Source: Dinoroseobacter sp039192165 (lineage in GTDB: Bacteria; Pseudomonadota; Alphaproteobacteria; Rhodobacterales; Rhodobacteraceae). From it: a DNA stretch of 64,000 nucleotides. The position numbers and the translations under genes are program-made. The notes beneath the pieces were generated by a model. It worked only from the letters and a program-made list of their open reading frames with translations, was not told the DNA's origin and did not search any database. Shown piece after piece: positions 33,709 to 42,574 of this stretch; within the stretch, counting starts at the first letter, position 1, and each line of letters starts with the position of its first letter. The DNA lies in NCBI GenBank assembly GCA_039192165.1, contig JBCCXD010000006.1, positions 124,001-188,000 of the forward strand, given 5' to 3'.

Positions 33709-34362
33709 TCACGTTCGTACTATCCTGTAGTTAAAATCAGAACTGCCGACGACACTCCAGAAACTCAGCCAGAAGGGCATCATGCCTTCCAAGCCACGTG
33801 CTGCAGCGAGGGGGCCCAAGTCGATAGGGTCACTCCATCCGAACTCGTTTAATAACTGTACGACATCCGCCTTTGCAGACGCATCATCCCCGCAAAGAAA
33901 TACGTCGTGTTCTCCCGGCAACCTAGCGGGATCAACCATCAGAAGATGATTCATTGTGTTCAGAGATTTCACGACGTTGGCGCTTGGGATTCGGATTTGC
34001 AGTTGCTCGCCGGCTGAAGTGGTGTTCGACAACTCGGGGATTAGCGTCGAGGGCATGCCATTTGAGGTATCGAGCGGATTGGTCACGTCGAGCACGGTCT
34101 TTCCGGTTACATCGCCGTCAGCCAATGCATCTGCGACCTCGAGAATGCGCGCACCATTCACGGCAAAGATCACCCGATCTGCCCATTGTGCAACCTCCGA
34201 ATAGGCTCCGGATCCTGCCAGCATTCCGTTTTCCTGAGCCCAACTGGCCGCTTTCTCGTTGTCCGCGCTGCGCGCGCCCATGCGGACCTCATGGCCGAGC
34301 TTCACAAGCTTCGTCGCCAAACTATGCCCAACCATTCCCGTTCCCAGTACTGCGTACTTCAT
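33709..34362 (-). CDS. NADPH-dependent F420 reductase-family (NAD(P)-binding) protein
   Basis: This 217-residue Rossmann protein begins MKYAVLGTGMVGHSLATKL (GxGxxG) and has the F420H2:NADP reductase-like segments VNGARILEVAD, TVLDVTNPLD and VVKSLNTMNH. Proteobacteria generally lack F420, so members of this family here probably act as NADP-dependent reductases of unknown substrate. ATG 34362 is chosen at the start of the fold. It lies 59 bp after the SDR gene in the same direction, as a two-gene unit with a divergent LysR gene. Confidence 0.8.
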   Translation of the reverse strand: MKYAVLGTGMVGHSLATKLVKLGHEVRMGARSADNEKAASWAQENGMLAGSGAYSEVAQWADRVIFAVNGARILEVADALADGDVTGKTVLDVTNPLDTSNGMPSTLIPELSNTTSAGEQLQIRIPSANVVKSLNTMNHLLMVDPARLPGEHDVFLCGDDASAKADVVQLLNEFGWSDPIDLGPLAAARGLEGMMPFWLSFWSVVGSSDFNYRIVRT

Positions 34363-34421
34363 AGTTGTTCCCTCTTTCTTGAGTTTGCCCGGTTGCACAG
34401 CTACGCCACCGGGCAAGATGC

Positions 34422-35306
34422 TCAGGCCGCCTTGTTATCCAAGCGCTTAAGGCGCAGCATGTCCTCGAGCCCCAGGTTGGAAAACAAGCCCGTCGTCACC
34501 TCAGACAGATGATCGTTATAGGCCTTGAGCGGCTCTGCCATGCCGATGCGATCAACCTCTGTCCGAAAGGCACGCGTGCCGGGCGCGGCATCAACCACCG
34601 CGACCACGGCGTCAGCGACAAGCTGCGGGTTTTGCTGCGGATTGGCGGCAAGGAAGCCTTCAAACCCTTCGAGCGATGCTTTGGGCGCCCCGGCCATTTC
34701 ACCATATCCGGGATCGCGGTCATGCGACGTCGGTTGCATCAGGTTGTCGATAAACCGCGTTGGAAATCCGCCAGGCTCTATGATGGCGACATCAACACCA
34801 AATTGGCTCAGCTCGGCGCGGTAATTCTCGCTCACCGCTTCGAGCGCCCATTTGCTAGCATTATACGGACCATAGAATGGGAGCGCGACGCGTCCCAACA
34901 AACTGGAGATGTTAAGGATCAGGCCAGCGCCCCGCGATCGCATCTCTGGCAGGACAGCACGAATCATGCGCTGAACCCCGAACAGATTGATGTCGAACAA
35001 GCGTTGAAAATCACTGGCGGAAAAATTCTCCTGAAGTCCGTGTGCGCCCACGCCGGCATTGTTGATCAACACGTCAATCGTGCCGAGTTTTTCAGCCGCA
35101 TTGGCAACGCCGGCCTCAACGGACGCGTTATCGGTGACGTCAATCTCGACGACGTCGACACCCATGCCGGCAAACTCTGCGGCAGCTCCGGCGTTACGGC
35201 CGTTGATATCGCGCATGGATCCGACAATGCGGTGTCGTGCGGCGACAAGGTCCGCCACAATCAGTTTTCCAAACCCGCTGTTGGCTCCTGTGATCAGAAT
35301 GTTCAT
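34422..35306 (-). CDS. Short-chain dehydrogenase/reductase
   Basis: This 294-residue classical SDR has cofactor motif GANSGFGK (about 7-14), NNAG near 86, catalytic Ser in LNISSLLG and YNASK supplying Tyr and Lys. It catalyses NAD(P)-dependent oxidation or reduction of an unknown alcohol or ketone. The C-terminal extension of about 60 residues is typical of retinol-dehydrogenase-like SDRs. It is divergent from the frameshifted LysR gene, which probably once controlled it. Confidence 0.88.
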   Translation of the reverse strand: MNILITGANSGFGKLIVADLVAARHRIVGSMRDINGRNAGAAAEFAGMGVDVVEIDVTDNASVEAGVANAAEKLGTIDVLINNAGVGAHGLQENFSASDFQRLFDINLFGVQRMIRAVLPEMRSRGAGLILNISSLLGRVALPFYGPYNASKWALEAVSENYRAELSQFGVDVAIIEPGGFPTRFIDNLMQPTSHDRDPGYGEMAGAPKASLEGFEGFLAANPQQNPQLVADAVVAVVDAAPGTRAFRTEVDRIGMAEPLKAYNDHLSEVTTGLFSNLGLEDMLRLKRLDNKAA

Positions 35307-35405
35307 GGTCTTTCTCCGATGGTTTGCTCAAACCCTTTGAGCGGTTGTGTTGCGACTGAAGTAATGCTTGAACAAAATTCGGAACAGATAGATAAAATCG
35401 AACTC

Positions 35406-36316
35406 ATGGTTCACGATTTTAGAACGCTTAGTCTGTCAGCTTTGCTCAGCTTCCATTCTGTTGCCCGGGAAGGGGCATCAGCGCGGCTGCAGATCGGCTG
35501 GGGATGGCCAAATCAGGTGTAAGCCGCCATGTGGCCCAGCTTGAGGAGCATTTCGGTATCAAGCTTTTGGAGCGTGGGGCGCGCTCGGTCAGACTCACAC
35601 CGGTCGGTCAGCGGCTTGACGCGCGCATTCAGTCCATTCTGGCCGAAATTGACCTTTTGCAAGACATCGCACGTGAAGAAAGCGCCGGGGTTTCGGGTCA
35701 AGTGACCATCGCCGCCACCCCTGAGTTTGGGGCTCTGGTCGCGCGCGTTCTCTTCCCGAAAATCCGAGAACAGCATCCCAATCTGACACTTGTAATGCGC
35801 CCGGATTATGCCTTTGAGGATATGCAGGACCCGGCCACCGACCTTGCTTTGCGGGTGGGTTCATTCAAGGACGATCGCTTGGTGGCTGCTAAACTGGGCG
35901 GGTTTCGGCGCGCGCTTGTTGCTGCGCCGGAGTTCTTAGACCGCCACAGCGTTGGCCATCCAAGCGATCTGGCCATGCTGCCATGTTTGACCTTCCGAGG
36001 AGACCGGCCCGGCGCGACCTGGCGGTTCCACTCCGGAGACGTGGAAGCTCAGGCCGAGGTGAATGGCCCCCTTGCGGTAAGGAGCTTTGCGATCCTGCTT
36101 GAGCTTGCCGAAGCAGGCGAGGGGCTTGCCAATGTTCCGGAGTTTATGCTCGCCAAAGCGCTCAAGACGGGCACACTTCAACGCTGCCTGCCCGATTGGT
36201 CCCAAAATACAAACCCGGTGTTTCTGACATTCAGGCCCGGTGCTCGAAAAATCGCGCGTGTGGCCGCTGTGATTGATGCTGCTACGAAAATACTGCCGAC
36301 GGTTCTGAGAAACTGA
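35406..36316 (+). pseudogene. LysR-type regulator, frameshifted in the HTH region
   Basis: The frame from ATG 35406 (VHDFRTLSLSALLSFHSVAREG) matches the first helix of a LysR HTH, then fails. The continuation ISAAADRLGMAKSGVSRHVAQ is found in another frame from 35477 onward and runs intact to 36316. The two frames join at 35472-35477 if one base is missing. Everything after this, including the effector domain, looks normal. If translated from ATG 35504 the protein would lack half of its DNA-binding helix pair. A sequencing error is also possible. Confidence 0.75.
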
Positions 36317-36333
36317 AAGCTCGACTACAGTAA

Positions 36334-36996
36334 CTAATCACCGGAAGACGTCGCCACGTTCCAGTAGGACCCTTCTTTGCGGTCTATGTGCATTCTGAGT
36401 GTCGCAAGTGCCTCGGTTTTGTCACCGGTGGATACGCTTTCTGCAATCGACTGATGTTCCGCATAAGACTTGGCCATGTGGTCTGGATGGCGCCCCAGTC
36501 GGTTTCGCAGCGCCGCCATTTTCTGGGCGATCGTCTGGTAAGCGTCGTTGAGAAATCTGTTGTCAGCAAAGTCAAAGAAGAGCTGGTGAAACTCTGTATC
36601 AAGCGCCAGATAACCGGAATCGTCGCCAGCCTTTCTCGCTTCCTCCATCTTCGACACGCACGCGGAAAGAGCCTTATGCAATCCCATTGCATCGGCATCG
36701 ATGGCGTCTGCCAACGCAGTTGTCTCAAGGCAAGTACGCGCGTCGCAAAGCTTTGCCAGTTCGTCGGGGTCAAGGTTGAAAACAAAACTTCCGCGCTGCG
36801 GTTCAACCGACAGCAAACCCTCCATTTCAAGGCGGTTTACGGCCTCGCGCACGGGCGTCCGGCTGACCTGTAAATCCTTTGCGAGGCGTGCTTCTGACAG
36901 CTGACTGCCCAGGTCGAAATCCCCTGCGATGATACGTGCACGCAGGCTTTCGGTGACAAGCTCGGTCAGTGATTTGGGGCGTGAAATTGCGTCCAA
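36334..36996 (-). CDS. GntR-family regulator (FadR/FCD subfamily)
   Basis: This 220-residue regulator has an N-terminal winged HTH (about 8-70; LSEARLAKDLQVSRTPVREAVNRLE) and a C-terminal all-helical FCD domain with metal and ligand residues (DTEFHQLFF, HRSIAES-like EHQSIAES). The start is taken as TTG 36996 because AGGAGGA lies seven bases upstream and the family begins there; an upstream in-frame ATG would add 67 unlike residues. It is divergent from the TRAP operon, with two operator-like sites between. Confidence 0.88.
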   Translation of the reverse strand: MDAISRPKSLTELVTESLRARIIAGDFDLGSQLSEARLAKDLQVSRTPVREAVNRLEMEGLLSVEPQRGSFVFNLDPDELAKLCDARTCLETTALADAIDADAMGLHKALSACVSKMEEARKAGDDSGYLALDTEFHQLFFDFADNRFLNDAYQTIAQKMAALRNRLGRHPDHMAKSYAEHQSIAESVSTGDKTEALATLRMHIDRKEGSYWNVATSSGD

Positions 36997-37035
36997 TGGT
37001 GTCTCCTCCTGCCCTGCATAACGCACCTGCACCTG

Positions 37036-37049
37036 GCATACAATATGGC
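37036..37049. promoter_or_regulatory. Candidate GntR operator 1
   Basis: GCATACAATATGGC is an imperfect palindrome of the FadR-subfamily type. It is followed by AGTGT, making it a near copy of operator 2 placed 29 bp downstream. Confidence 0.6.
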
Positions 37050-37064
37050 AGTGTTGACTAACTA

Positions 37065-37078
37065 GCATACAGTATGCC
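37065..37078. promoter_or_regulatory. Candidate GntR operator 2
   Basis: GCATACAGTATGCC contains the palindrome GCATAC-A-GTATGC and is followed by AGTGT. It lies 43-56 bp before the DctQ start and 69-82 bp from the GntR start, so one repressor could control both directions. Confidence 0.65.
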
Positions 37079-37120
37079 AGTGTCGATTCCCAAGTCGAGT
37101 TCGCTTTGGGAGGGGCGACC

Positions 37121-37621
37121 GTGCAAGCTCTTGAGACATGGATCGTCAGACTGAACCGCGCCTTCGTGGCGCTCGTTCTGGCCGTTGTCTTTGTCATCGT
37201 GTTTGCAAATGTTGTGGGCCGCTACGGCTTCGGATCGTCGTTCGCCTGGGTCGAAGAGGTTGCCCGCCATTTGATGATCCTTGGCGCGTTTAGCGGCGCG
37301 GGACTTGCGCTGCGCGAGGGCCGATTGGTCTCCATCGGGTTGATCTTCGAGGTTTTGCCGGCACCGCTTGCCACCGCCCTAAGATGGGGCGTCGTCCTTG
37401 TCATGTTCGCCTTCATGGCGGTGATGTGCTGGCTCGGCATCCAGTTCGTTGAATTCGGCTGGGACAAGGAAACCATGTCCACAGGTATCTCTCGTGGCAT
37501 CCCATACCTCGCGATTCCGGTCGGCTGCGCCCTGTTTCTGATCCAGCTTGTCTTCTTCGCAAAACGCTTCGTCGCACAAGAGTTCGAGCACGAAGCAATC
37601 CCCGAGACGCTGGAGGGGTAA
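37121..37621 (+). CDS. dctQ: TRAP transporter small permease (DctQ family)
   Basis: This 166-residue inner-membrane protein has four predicted helices, with the DctQ signature FANVVGRYGFGSSFAWVEEVARHL (abbreviated region about 27-50). It pairs with the DctM permease of a tripartite ATP-independent periplasmic transporter, which uses a sodium gradient to import organic acids. GTG 37121 is preferred because GGAGGG lies about six bases upstream; a TTG five codons earlier is weaker. It is the first gene of the GntR-controlled operon. Confidence 0.9.
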   Translation: MQALETWIVRLNRAFVALVLAVVFVIVFANVVGRYGFGSSFAWVEEVARHLMILGAFSGAGLALREGRLVSIGLIFEVLPAPLATALRWGVVLVMFAFMAVMCWLGIQFVEFGWDKETMSTGISRGIPYLAIPVGCALFLIQLVFFAKRFVAQEFEHEAIPETLEG

Positions 37622-37624
37622 TCA

Positions 37625-38911
37625 GTGGCGAAAACCCTGATCATCCTGTTCTTTGGGACGCTCGCATTGGGGATGCCCGTGGCTTTCACCATGGGCATCG
37701 CGGGCATAACAGCCATTTTGATCGATGGCAGCCTGAACCCCTTGATCGCGACACAGAGGATGTTCGCGGGCATCGACAGTTTCCCTCTCATGGCGGTACC
37801 CTTTTTCGTTTTGGCATCGGAGCTGATGACGGCTTGCGGACTGACACGCAGCCTACTGCGCTTTGCCAACGCTTTGGTCGGTCACGTCCGGGGCGGGTTG
37901 GGCCATGTAAATATTCTGGTGTCTATGCTGTTCGCCGGGATCAGCGGTTCGGCTCTGGCAGACGCGGCGGGCCCCTCGGCCATTGTCATGCGCATGATGC
38001 GGCAGGCGGGCTATGACAAGAACTATGCAGGCGCTCTCTCGGCGGCAACAGCGACAATCGGGCCGATCATCCCGCCATCCATCCTCGCAGTGATCTTCGC
38101 CATTTCGACGAACGGTGTGACCGTCGCGGGGCTGTTTCTAGCCGGGATCGTTCCGGGTATTCTATTGGGCGTCTCACTTGCGATCGCCAATCATTATGTC
38201 TCTGTGCGCCACGGCTATCGGGGGCGCGAAACACGTGCCAGCTGGACTGAGTTGCGCAGCGCGTCGGCCTCGGCCCTACCGGCCCTGATCATGCCCGCGA
38301 TCATTCTTGGGGGCATTCTGTTCGGTGTTTTCACCCCGACCGAGGCCGGGGCGGTCGCGTCTGCCTACGCGCTGCTTCTTGGTATCGCGCTGCGGGCCTT
38401 CAGCCTGAAGGGTCTTTACGACGCCTTTGGACGCGCCGCGATCATCACGTCTTCGGTGCTCCTGATAGTGGCGATGGCCTCGATCTTTGCTTGGCTGCTG
38501 ACCTACCTGCAAATTCCGCAAACGCTGGCAGAGCTGATCACCCAGTTCACCGAGAACAAACTCGGGATCCTGTTCATCCTTGCAGCGTTTGCTCTCATTT
38601 GCGGCTTCTTCATCGACACGCTGCCCGCGCTGATCATCCTGACACCGGTCCTTGGCCCAATCGCGTTCTCGGCCGGGATCGACCCGCTTCAATTCGGCAT
38701 GATGCTCGTTCTGAACCTGACCATTGGGATGATCACCCCACCGGTCGGGCCGGTTCTGTTCGTCATTGCCACCGTGGGCCAGTTGAAGGTGGAGGCGCTG
38801 TCGCGTGCCGTGCTGCCTTTGCTTCTGGCCGAACTCGTCGTGCTGCTGCTGGTGATCCTTGTCCCCGGCGTCAGCACCTTCGTCCCCAGATTTTTTGGGT
38901 TTGCTAACTGA
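37625..38911 (+). CDS. dctM: TRAP transporter large permease (DctM family)
   Basis: This 428-residue membrane protein has 11-13 hydrophobic segments. DctM hallmarks are PLMAVPFFVLASELM, FAGISGSALADAAGPS and ATIGPIIPPSI. It forms the solute channel of the TRAP system. It starts at GTG three bases after the dctQ stop with GGAGGGG upstream and is followed after 18 bp by the binding-protein gene. Length and motifs are normal. Confidence 0.95.
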   Translation: MAKTLIILFFGTLALGMPVAFTMGIAGITAILIDGSLNPLIATQRMFAGIDSFPLMAVPFFVLASELMTACGLTRSLLRFANALVGHVRGGLGHVNILVSMLFAGISGSALADAAGPSAIVMRMMRQAGYDKNYAGALSAATATIGPIIPPSILAVIFAISTNGVTVAGLFLAGIVPGILLGVSLAIANHYVSVRHGYRGRETRASWTELRSASASALPALIMPAIILGGILFGVFTPTEAGAVASAYALLLGIALRAFSLKGLYDAFGRAAIITSSVLLIVAMASIFAWLLTYLQIPQTLAELITQFTENKLGILFILAAFALICGFFIDTLPALIILTPVLGPIAFSAGIDPLQFGMMLVLNLTIGMITPPVGPVLFVIATVGQLKVEALSRAVLPLLLAELVVLLLVILVPGVSTFVPRFFGFAN

Positions 38912-38929
38912 CATGAAAGGGAGGTTCCT

Positions 38930-39943
38930 ATGAATTCCATGTCGAAACTGATGGGCGCAACCGCGACCCTAGCTCTGGTCCTCGCCGCCCAGGCGGCTAC
39001 GGCCAAAGAACTTCGTTATGCACATTTCCAATCTGCTGATCTCAGTTCACCGAAGCACGCCGCAGCGCTGGCGTTCGAGGCCTGCGTTGAGGGTAAAACG
39101 TCCGGATCGATTGACGTTCAGGTTTTCCCAGCCTCGCAGCTCGGCGGTGGGTCCGAGATCATGGAAGGTCTCCAGCTTGGCACTGTCCAGATGGCGGCGA
39201 TCCACGATGGCCCGATCTCAGCGGTCTACAAGCCGTTCTCCGTTCTCGCGATCCCGTACCTGTTCGATGATCAGGCTATGGCTTGGTCGGTAATGGACGG
39301 CGAGTTTGGTCAGGCGCTGGCGGCTGACATGCTGGATCAGACGGGCATCCGGATGTTCGGCGTGGCCGACAACGGCGTGCGCAACTTCACCAACAGTGTC
39401 CGCCCGGTTGCCGAGCCTTCGGACATGGAAGGCCTGAAGATGCGCGTCATGACCGCACCGGTCTGGGTGACGCTTGTGGAAAGCCTCGGCGCATCTGCGA
39501 CCCCGGTGCCATGGCCGGAGCTGCCCGGCGCACTTCAGCAAGGCGTGGTTGATGGTCAGGAGAACGGCGTCACCAACATTGTGAACGCCTCCCTCTACCA
39601 GCACCAGAAATACGTCTCGCTCGATGGGCACGTGTTCAGCTGGCATGCCTATCTGATGTCCGAGGCCTTTTATGGTGGTTTGACCGACGGCGAGAAGACA
39701 GCTGTGAACCAATGCGTCGAAATCTCCAAGGTAATCCACCGTGGAATGACGGCGGCGCAGGACGCAAACGCGACGGCCATCCTGTCTGAAAAGGGCATGG
39801 AGGTCGTACCTGTCAGCCCGGAACAGAAAGCGATGTTCCGCGAGTCCGCACAGCCTGCAGTGCGGGAGTTCGTCGTGGGCGAGATCGGCGCTGATTGGCC
39901 GGATCGCCTCGACGCGGCGGTCGAAGCCTACAAGGCGCAATAA
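38930..39943 (+). CDS. dctP: TRAP transporter periplasmic solute-binding protein (DctP family)
   Basis: This 337-residue binding protein has a signal peptide (cleavage about after ATA, residue 25) and the DctP fold. The family arginine sits in GLKMRVMTAP (carboxylate recognition), and the hinge region GVVDGQENGVTNI is typical. Cluster context (hydroxyacid dehydrogenase, KDG kinase) suggests a sugar-acid or hydroxy-acid ligand, but the binding site alone does not tell. It is followed two bases later by the dehydrogenase gene. Confidence 0.92.
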   Translation: MNSMSKLMGATATLALVLAAQAATAKELRYAHFQSADLSSPKHAAALAFEACVEGKTSGSIDVQVFPASQLGGGSEIMEGLQLGTVQMAAIHDGPISAVYKPFSVLAIPYLFDDQAMAWSVMDGEFGQALAADMLDQTGIRMFGVADNGVRNFTNSVRPVAEPSDMEGLKMRVMTAPVWVTLVESLGASATPVPWPELPGALQQGVVDGQENGVTNIVNASLYQHQKYVSLDGHVFSWHAYLMSEAFYGGLTDGEKTAVNQCVEISKVIHRGMTAAQDANATAILSEKGMEVVPVSPEQKAMFRESAQPAVREFVVGEIGADWPDRLDAAVEAYKAQ

Positions 39944-39945
39944 CC

Positions 39946-40929
39946 ATGGACCGGGACCGCACTTTCCCCCTCGCAGTCGCCGTACTTGAGCCGGGCTATG
40001 CGACCTACGATGTCGAAAACGCAATTCTTGCGTCGTCGAATGCACAGGTCGTACCGGTCAAAGCGGAGGACGAGGCGGTCCCGGCACTTCGTGCGCTTGA
40101 TCCGGTTGCGATACTGGTGAGAGAGCGCGCTGTTACTGACGCCGAACTGATTGCGTGCCCGAACCTTAAGGCGGTGGTGCGCTACGGGGTTGGCGTCGAC
40201 AACGTGGATCTGCGTTCTGCTTCCCGGCGTCGGATCCACGTTGCAAATATCCCCGACTATGGGGCCGAAAACGAAGTAAGCGAGCACGCCTTGGCGCTTT
40301 ATCTCGCTGTTCAGCGCCGCATCCCCGACCGTGACCGGGACGTGCGCGAAGGTCGATGGGGTGTCGGACAGGACGCCCCCATCCCGAACCGCGAAAACGC
40401 CATTCTGGGCCTGATCGGCTGCGGCAGGATCGGGCTGGAGGCCGCGCGGAAGTTTCGCGCGCTCGGTTTCAACCGGGTTTTGGTGTTCGATCCCTTCCTG
40501 ACTGATGAAGCTGCGAAGCAGGCGGACGTCGAACTTGTAGACCTGCAAACGCTTTGCAGCCTGGCGGATGTCGTCAGCCTCCACGCGCCCCTGACAGCCG
40601 AGACACACCATATTCTCAACGCTGATCTGATTGCCCAGATGAAACCGAGCGCCATTGTGGTGAACGTCTCACGCGGCGGACTGGTCGATGAACAGGCGCT
40701 GGCAACGGCATTGGCAGAAGGGCGGCTTTTCGGGGCCGGTGTAGATGTTTTCGAACAGGAGCCCGTTACAAGCGACAACCCATTGTTGAACGCCCCGAAC
40801 ACGATACTGAGCGATCATACCGCATGGTACTCCGAACGGTCCGTCGCGGTGTTGCAGCGCAACGCTGCGCAGGAGGTCCAGCGCGTGCTCTCTGGCCAAC
40901 CTCCCTCAAGCTGGGTGAACCCATGGTGA
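39946..40929 (+). CDS. D-2-hydroxyacid dehydrogenase family protein
   Basis: This 327-residue NAD-dependent dehydrogenase of the phosphoglycerate dehydrogenase/CtBP-like family has cofactor motif GLIGCGRIG (about 147-155) and catalytic residues in NVSRGGLVDE (Arg), FEQEP (Glu) and LSDHTAW (His). It would interconvert a D-2-hydroxyacid and a 2-oxoacid. ATG 39946 begins two bases after the binding-protein stop. Placed in a transport operon, it likely performs the first oxidation of the imported acid. Confidence 0.9.
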   Translation: MDRDRTFPLAVAVLEPGYATYDVENAILASSNAQVVPVKAEDEAVPALRALDPVAILVRERAVTDAELIACPNLKAVVRYGVGVDNVDLRSASRRRIHVANIPDYGAENEVSEHALALYLAVQRRIPDRDRDVREGRWGVGQDAPIPNRENAILGLIGCGRIGLEAARKFRALGFNRVLVFDPFLTDEAAKQADVELVDLQTLCSLADVVSLHAPLTAETHHILNADLIAQMKPSAIVVNVSRGGLVDEQALATALAEGRLFGAGVDVFEQEPVTSDNPLLNAPNTILSDHTAWYSERSVAVLQRNAAQEVQRVLSGQPPSSWVNPW

Positions 40930-40987
40930 AAACCAACCCGCCGCTCACGAACAAACACTCAAACCTTTCAGACGACAGGAAAAAGAC

Positions 40988-41638
40988 ATGACACTGGAAG
41001 ATCTCATCGCTGGATATCGTGGCGTGGCAACGGCCTCGGTCGCTGATGCCGTAGACAAAATCGCGGGCAAATCAGGTCTGCTGAACCCCGAAATCCGACC
41101 GAGGATTAACGAAAACAAGATCGTGGGGCCTGCAGTCACCGTTCTTGAAGGTCCAACGGACGAGTTCCTTCCCCCACAGCACGCGCTGGACGCAATCGAC
41201 GAAGCGGATGCGGGATCAGTGATCGTGATCTCCACCAACGGCACGGTCGACGTTGCCGTCTGGGGCGGCCTGATGGCGGCAGGCGCCGTCGCGAACAAGC
41301 ACGAGGCCGCTGTTCTGGATGGGGGTCTGCGCGATATCGTGGAAATCCGCCGGGACTATGACTTTCCTGTCTATTCACGGATCGTCAGCCCTGGCACCAC
41401 CCTAGGCCGCGCCAAGACGCTGGCGAGCAATGTTGAGGTCGATATGGGCGGCGTGATTGTCCATCCCGGCGATCTGATCGTGGGCGACATCGACGGCGTG
41501 GTTTGCGTGCCGCGGGATCATGCCGAAGCGGTGCTTGAAATGGCGAGGGAGATCGACGAACGCGAAGCCGAACAGGCCAAGCTGATCATCGAAAGCGGGT
41601 CCCTGCGTGACGGCCTGGCCAAATACGGCCGTATCTGA
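40988..41638 (+). CDS. RraA-family protein (HMG/CHA aldolase-like)
   Basis: This 216-residue protein has the RraA/MenG-like swivelling fold. LDGGLRDIVEIR contains the Arg and Asp used in 4-hydroxy-4-methyl-2-oxoglutarate aldolases, and HPGDLIVGDIDGVVCVP is the family strand-loop. Many members cleave or decarboxylate 2-oxo-4-hydroxy acids; others act as RNase E inhibitors. In this catabolic operon the aldolase or oxaloacetate-decarboxylase role is more likely. Confidence 0.85.
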   Translation: MTLEDLIAGYRGVATASVADAVDKIAGKSGLLNPEIRPRINENKIVGPAVTVLEGPTDEFLPPQHALDAIDEADAGSVIVISTNGTVDVAVWGGLMAAGAVANKHEAAVLDGGLRDIVEIRRDYDFPVYSRIVSPGTTLGRAKTLASNVEVDMGGVIVHPGDLIVGDIDGVVCVPRDHAEAVLEMAREIDEREAEQAKLIIESGSLRDGLAKYGRI

Positions 41639-41650
41639 ACGGAGCGAGCA

Positions 41651-42574
41651 ATGAGCGTGGACATCCTCTGCCTCGGGGAACCAATGCTGGAGTTCAACCA
41701 GCAACCGGATGGAACCTACCTGCCAGGTCATGGTGGCGACACGTCGAACTGTGCCGTTGCTGCGGCACGGCAGGGGGCGAGCGTCGGCTATGTCACCCAT
41801 ATCGGGGCCGATCCCTTTGGAGACAGTTTCATGGAGCTGTGGGCGGCAGAGGGTGTGTCCACCGACACGGTCCAGCAAGTTTCGGATGCGCATACGGGCA
41901 TTTATTTCGTGACACACGGCCCGGAGGGGCACCAGTTCAGCTATTTCCGGGCCGGGTCGGCCTCCAGCAAAATAACGCCTGCAGACCTTCCCGTAGATGT
42001 CCTGAAATCGGCTGGGATCCTCCACGTGTCGGGCATCAGCCAGGCGATTTCCGAGAGTGCTGCGGACACGGTTTTCGCGGCAATTGAATTGGTACGACAG
42101 GCCGGTGGAAAGGTGTCTTACGACACAAACCTGCGGCTTAAGCTGTGGTCTTTGGACCGGGCCCGCGCCATTACCCATGCCGCCATGTCGCAATGCGATA
42201 TTGCACTTCCGGGGCTGGAGGACGCCGAACAACTGACCGGGCTGACAGACCCCGACGCAATTGCCGACTTCTACCTCCATCTTGGCGCGAAGGTGGTCGC
42301 GCTGACGCTTGGCGCAGACGGCACCTTGATTGCGACGACAGAAGATCGCAAGCGCGTGTCCGGTCGACGCGTGGAGGCTGTTGATGCAACCGCGGCGGGG
42401 GACACTTTCGACGGCGCTTTTCTAGCGCGGCTGTCAGCTGGAGATGACCCTTTTGCCGCCGCCCGCTACGCCAACGCAGCCGCTGCCCTGTCGACACAAG
42501 GTTATGGTGCAGTAGCGCCCATGCCCCGGAGGGACGCTGTCTTGGCCTTTCTGGCCGAAGGAGAGGACGGGTGA
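41651..42574 (+). CDS. kdgK: PfkB-family sugar kinase, probable 2-dehydro-3-deoxygluconokinase
   Basis: This 307-residue ribokinase-fold enzyme has N-terminal substrate loop GGDTSNCAVAAARQGA, YFRAGSASS and DTNLRLKLW, all typical of KDG kinases, and the C-terminal anion hole/base in DATAAGDTFDGAF. It phosphorylates 2-keto-3-deoxygluconate or a related 2-oxo-3-deoxy acid. A class-I aldolase (kdgA) is not seen nearby. The stop overlaps the next start as GTGA. Confidence 0.85.
   Translation: MSVDILCLGEPMLEFNQQPDGTYLPGHGGDTSNCAVAAARQGASVGYVTHIGADPFGDSFMELWAAEGVSTDTVQQVSDAHTGIYFVTHGPEGHQFSYFRAGSASSKITPADLPVDVLKSAGILHVSGISQAISESAADTVFAAIELVRQAGGKVSYDTNLRLKLWSLDRARAITHAAMSQCDIALPGLEDAEQLTGLTDPDAIADFYLHLGAKVVALTLGADGTLIATTEDRKRVSGRRVEAVDATAAGDTFDGAFLARLSAGDDPFAAARYANAAAALSTQGYGAVAPMPRRDAVLAFLAEGEDG

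Noticed and set aside
36997..37197. N-terminal extension of the GntR regulator
   Set aside because: It would cover the tandem operators and the regulator's own ribosome site; GntR proteins of this type start at the TTG position.
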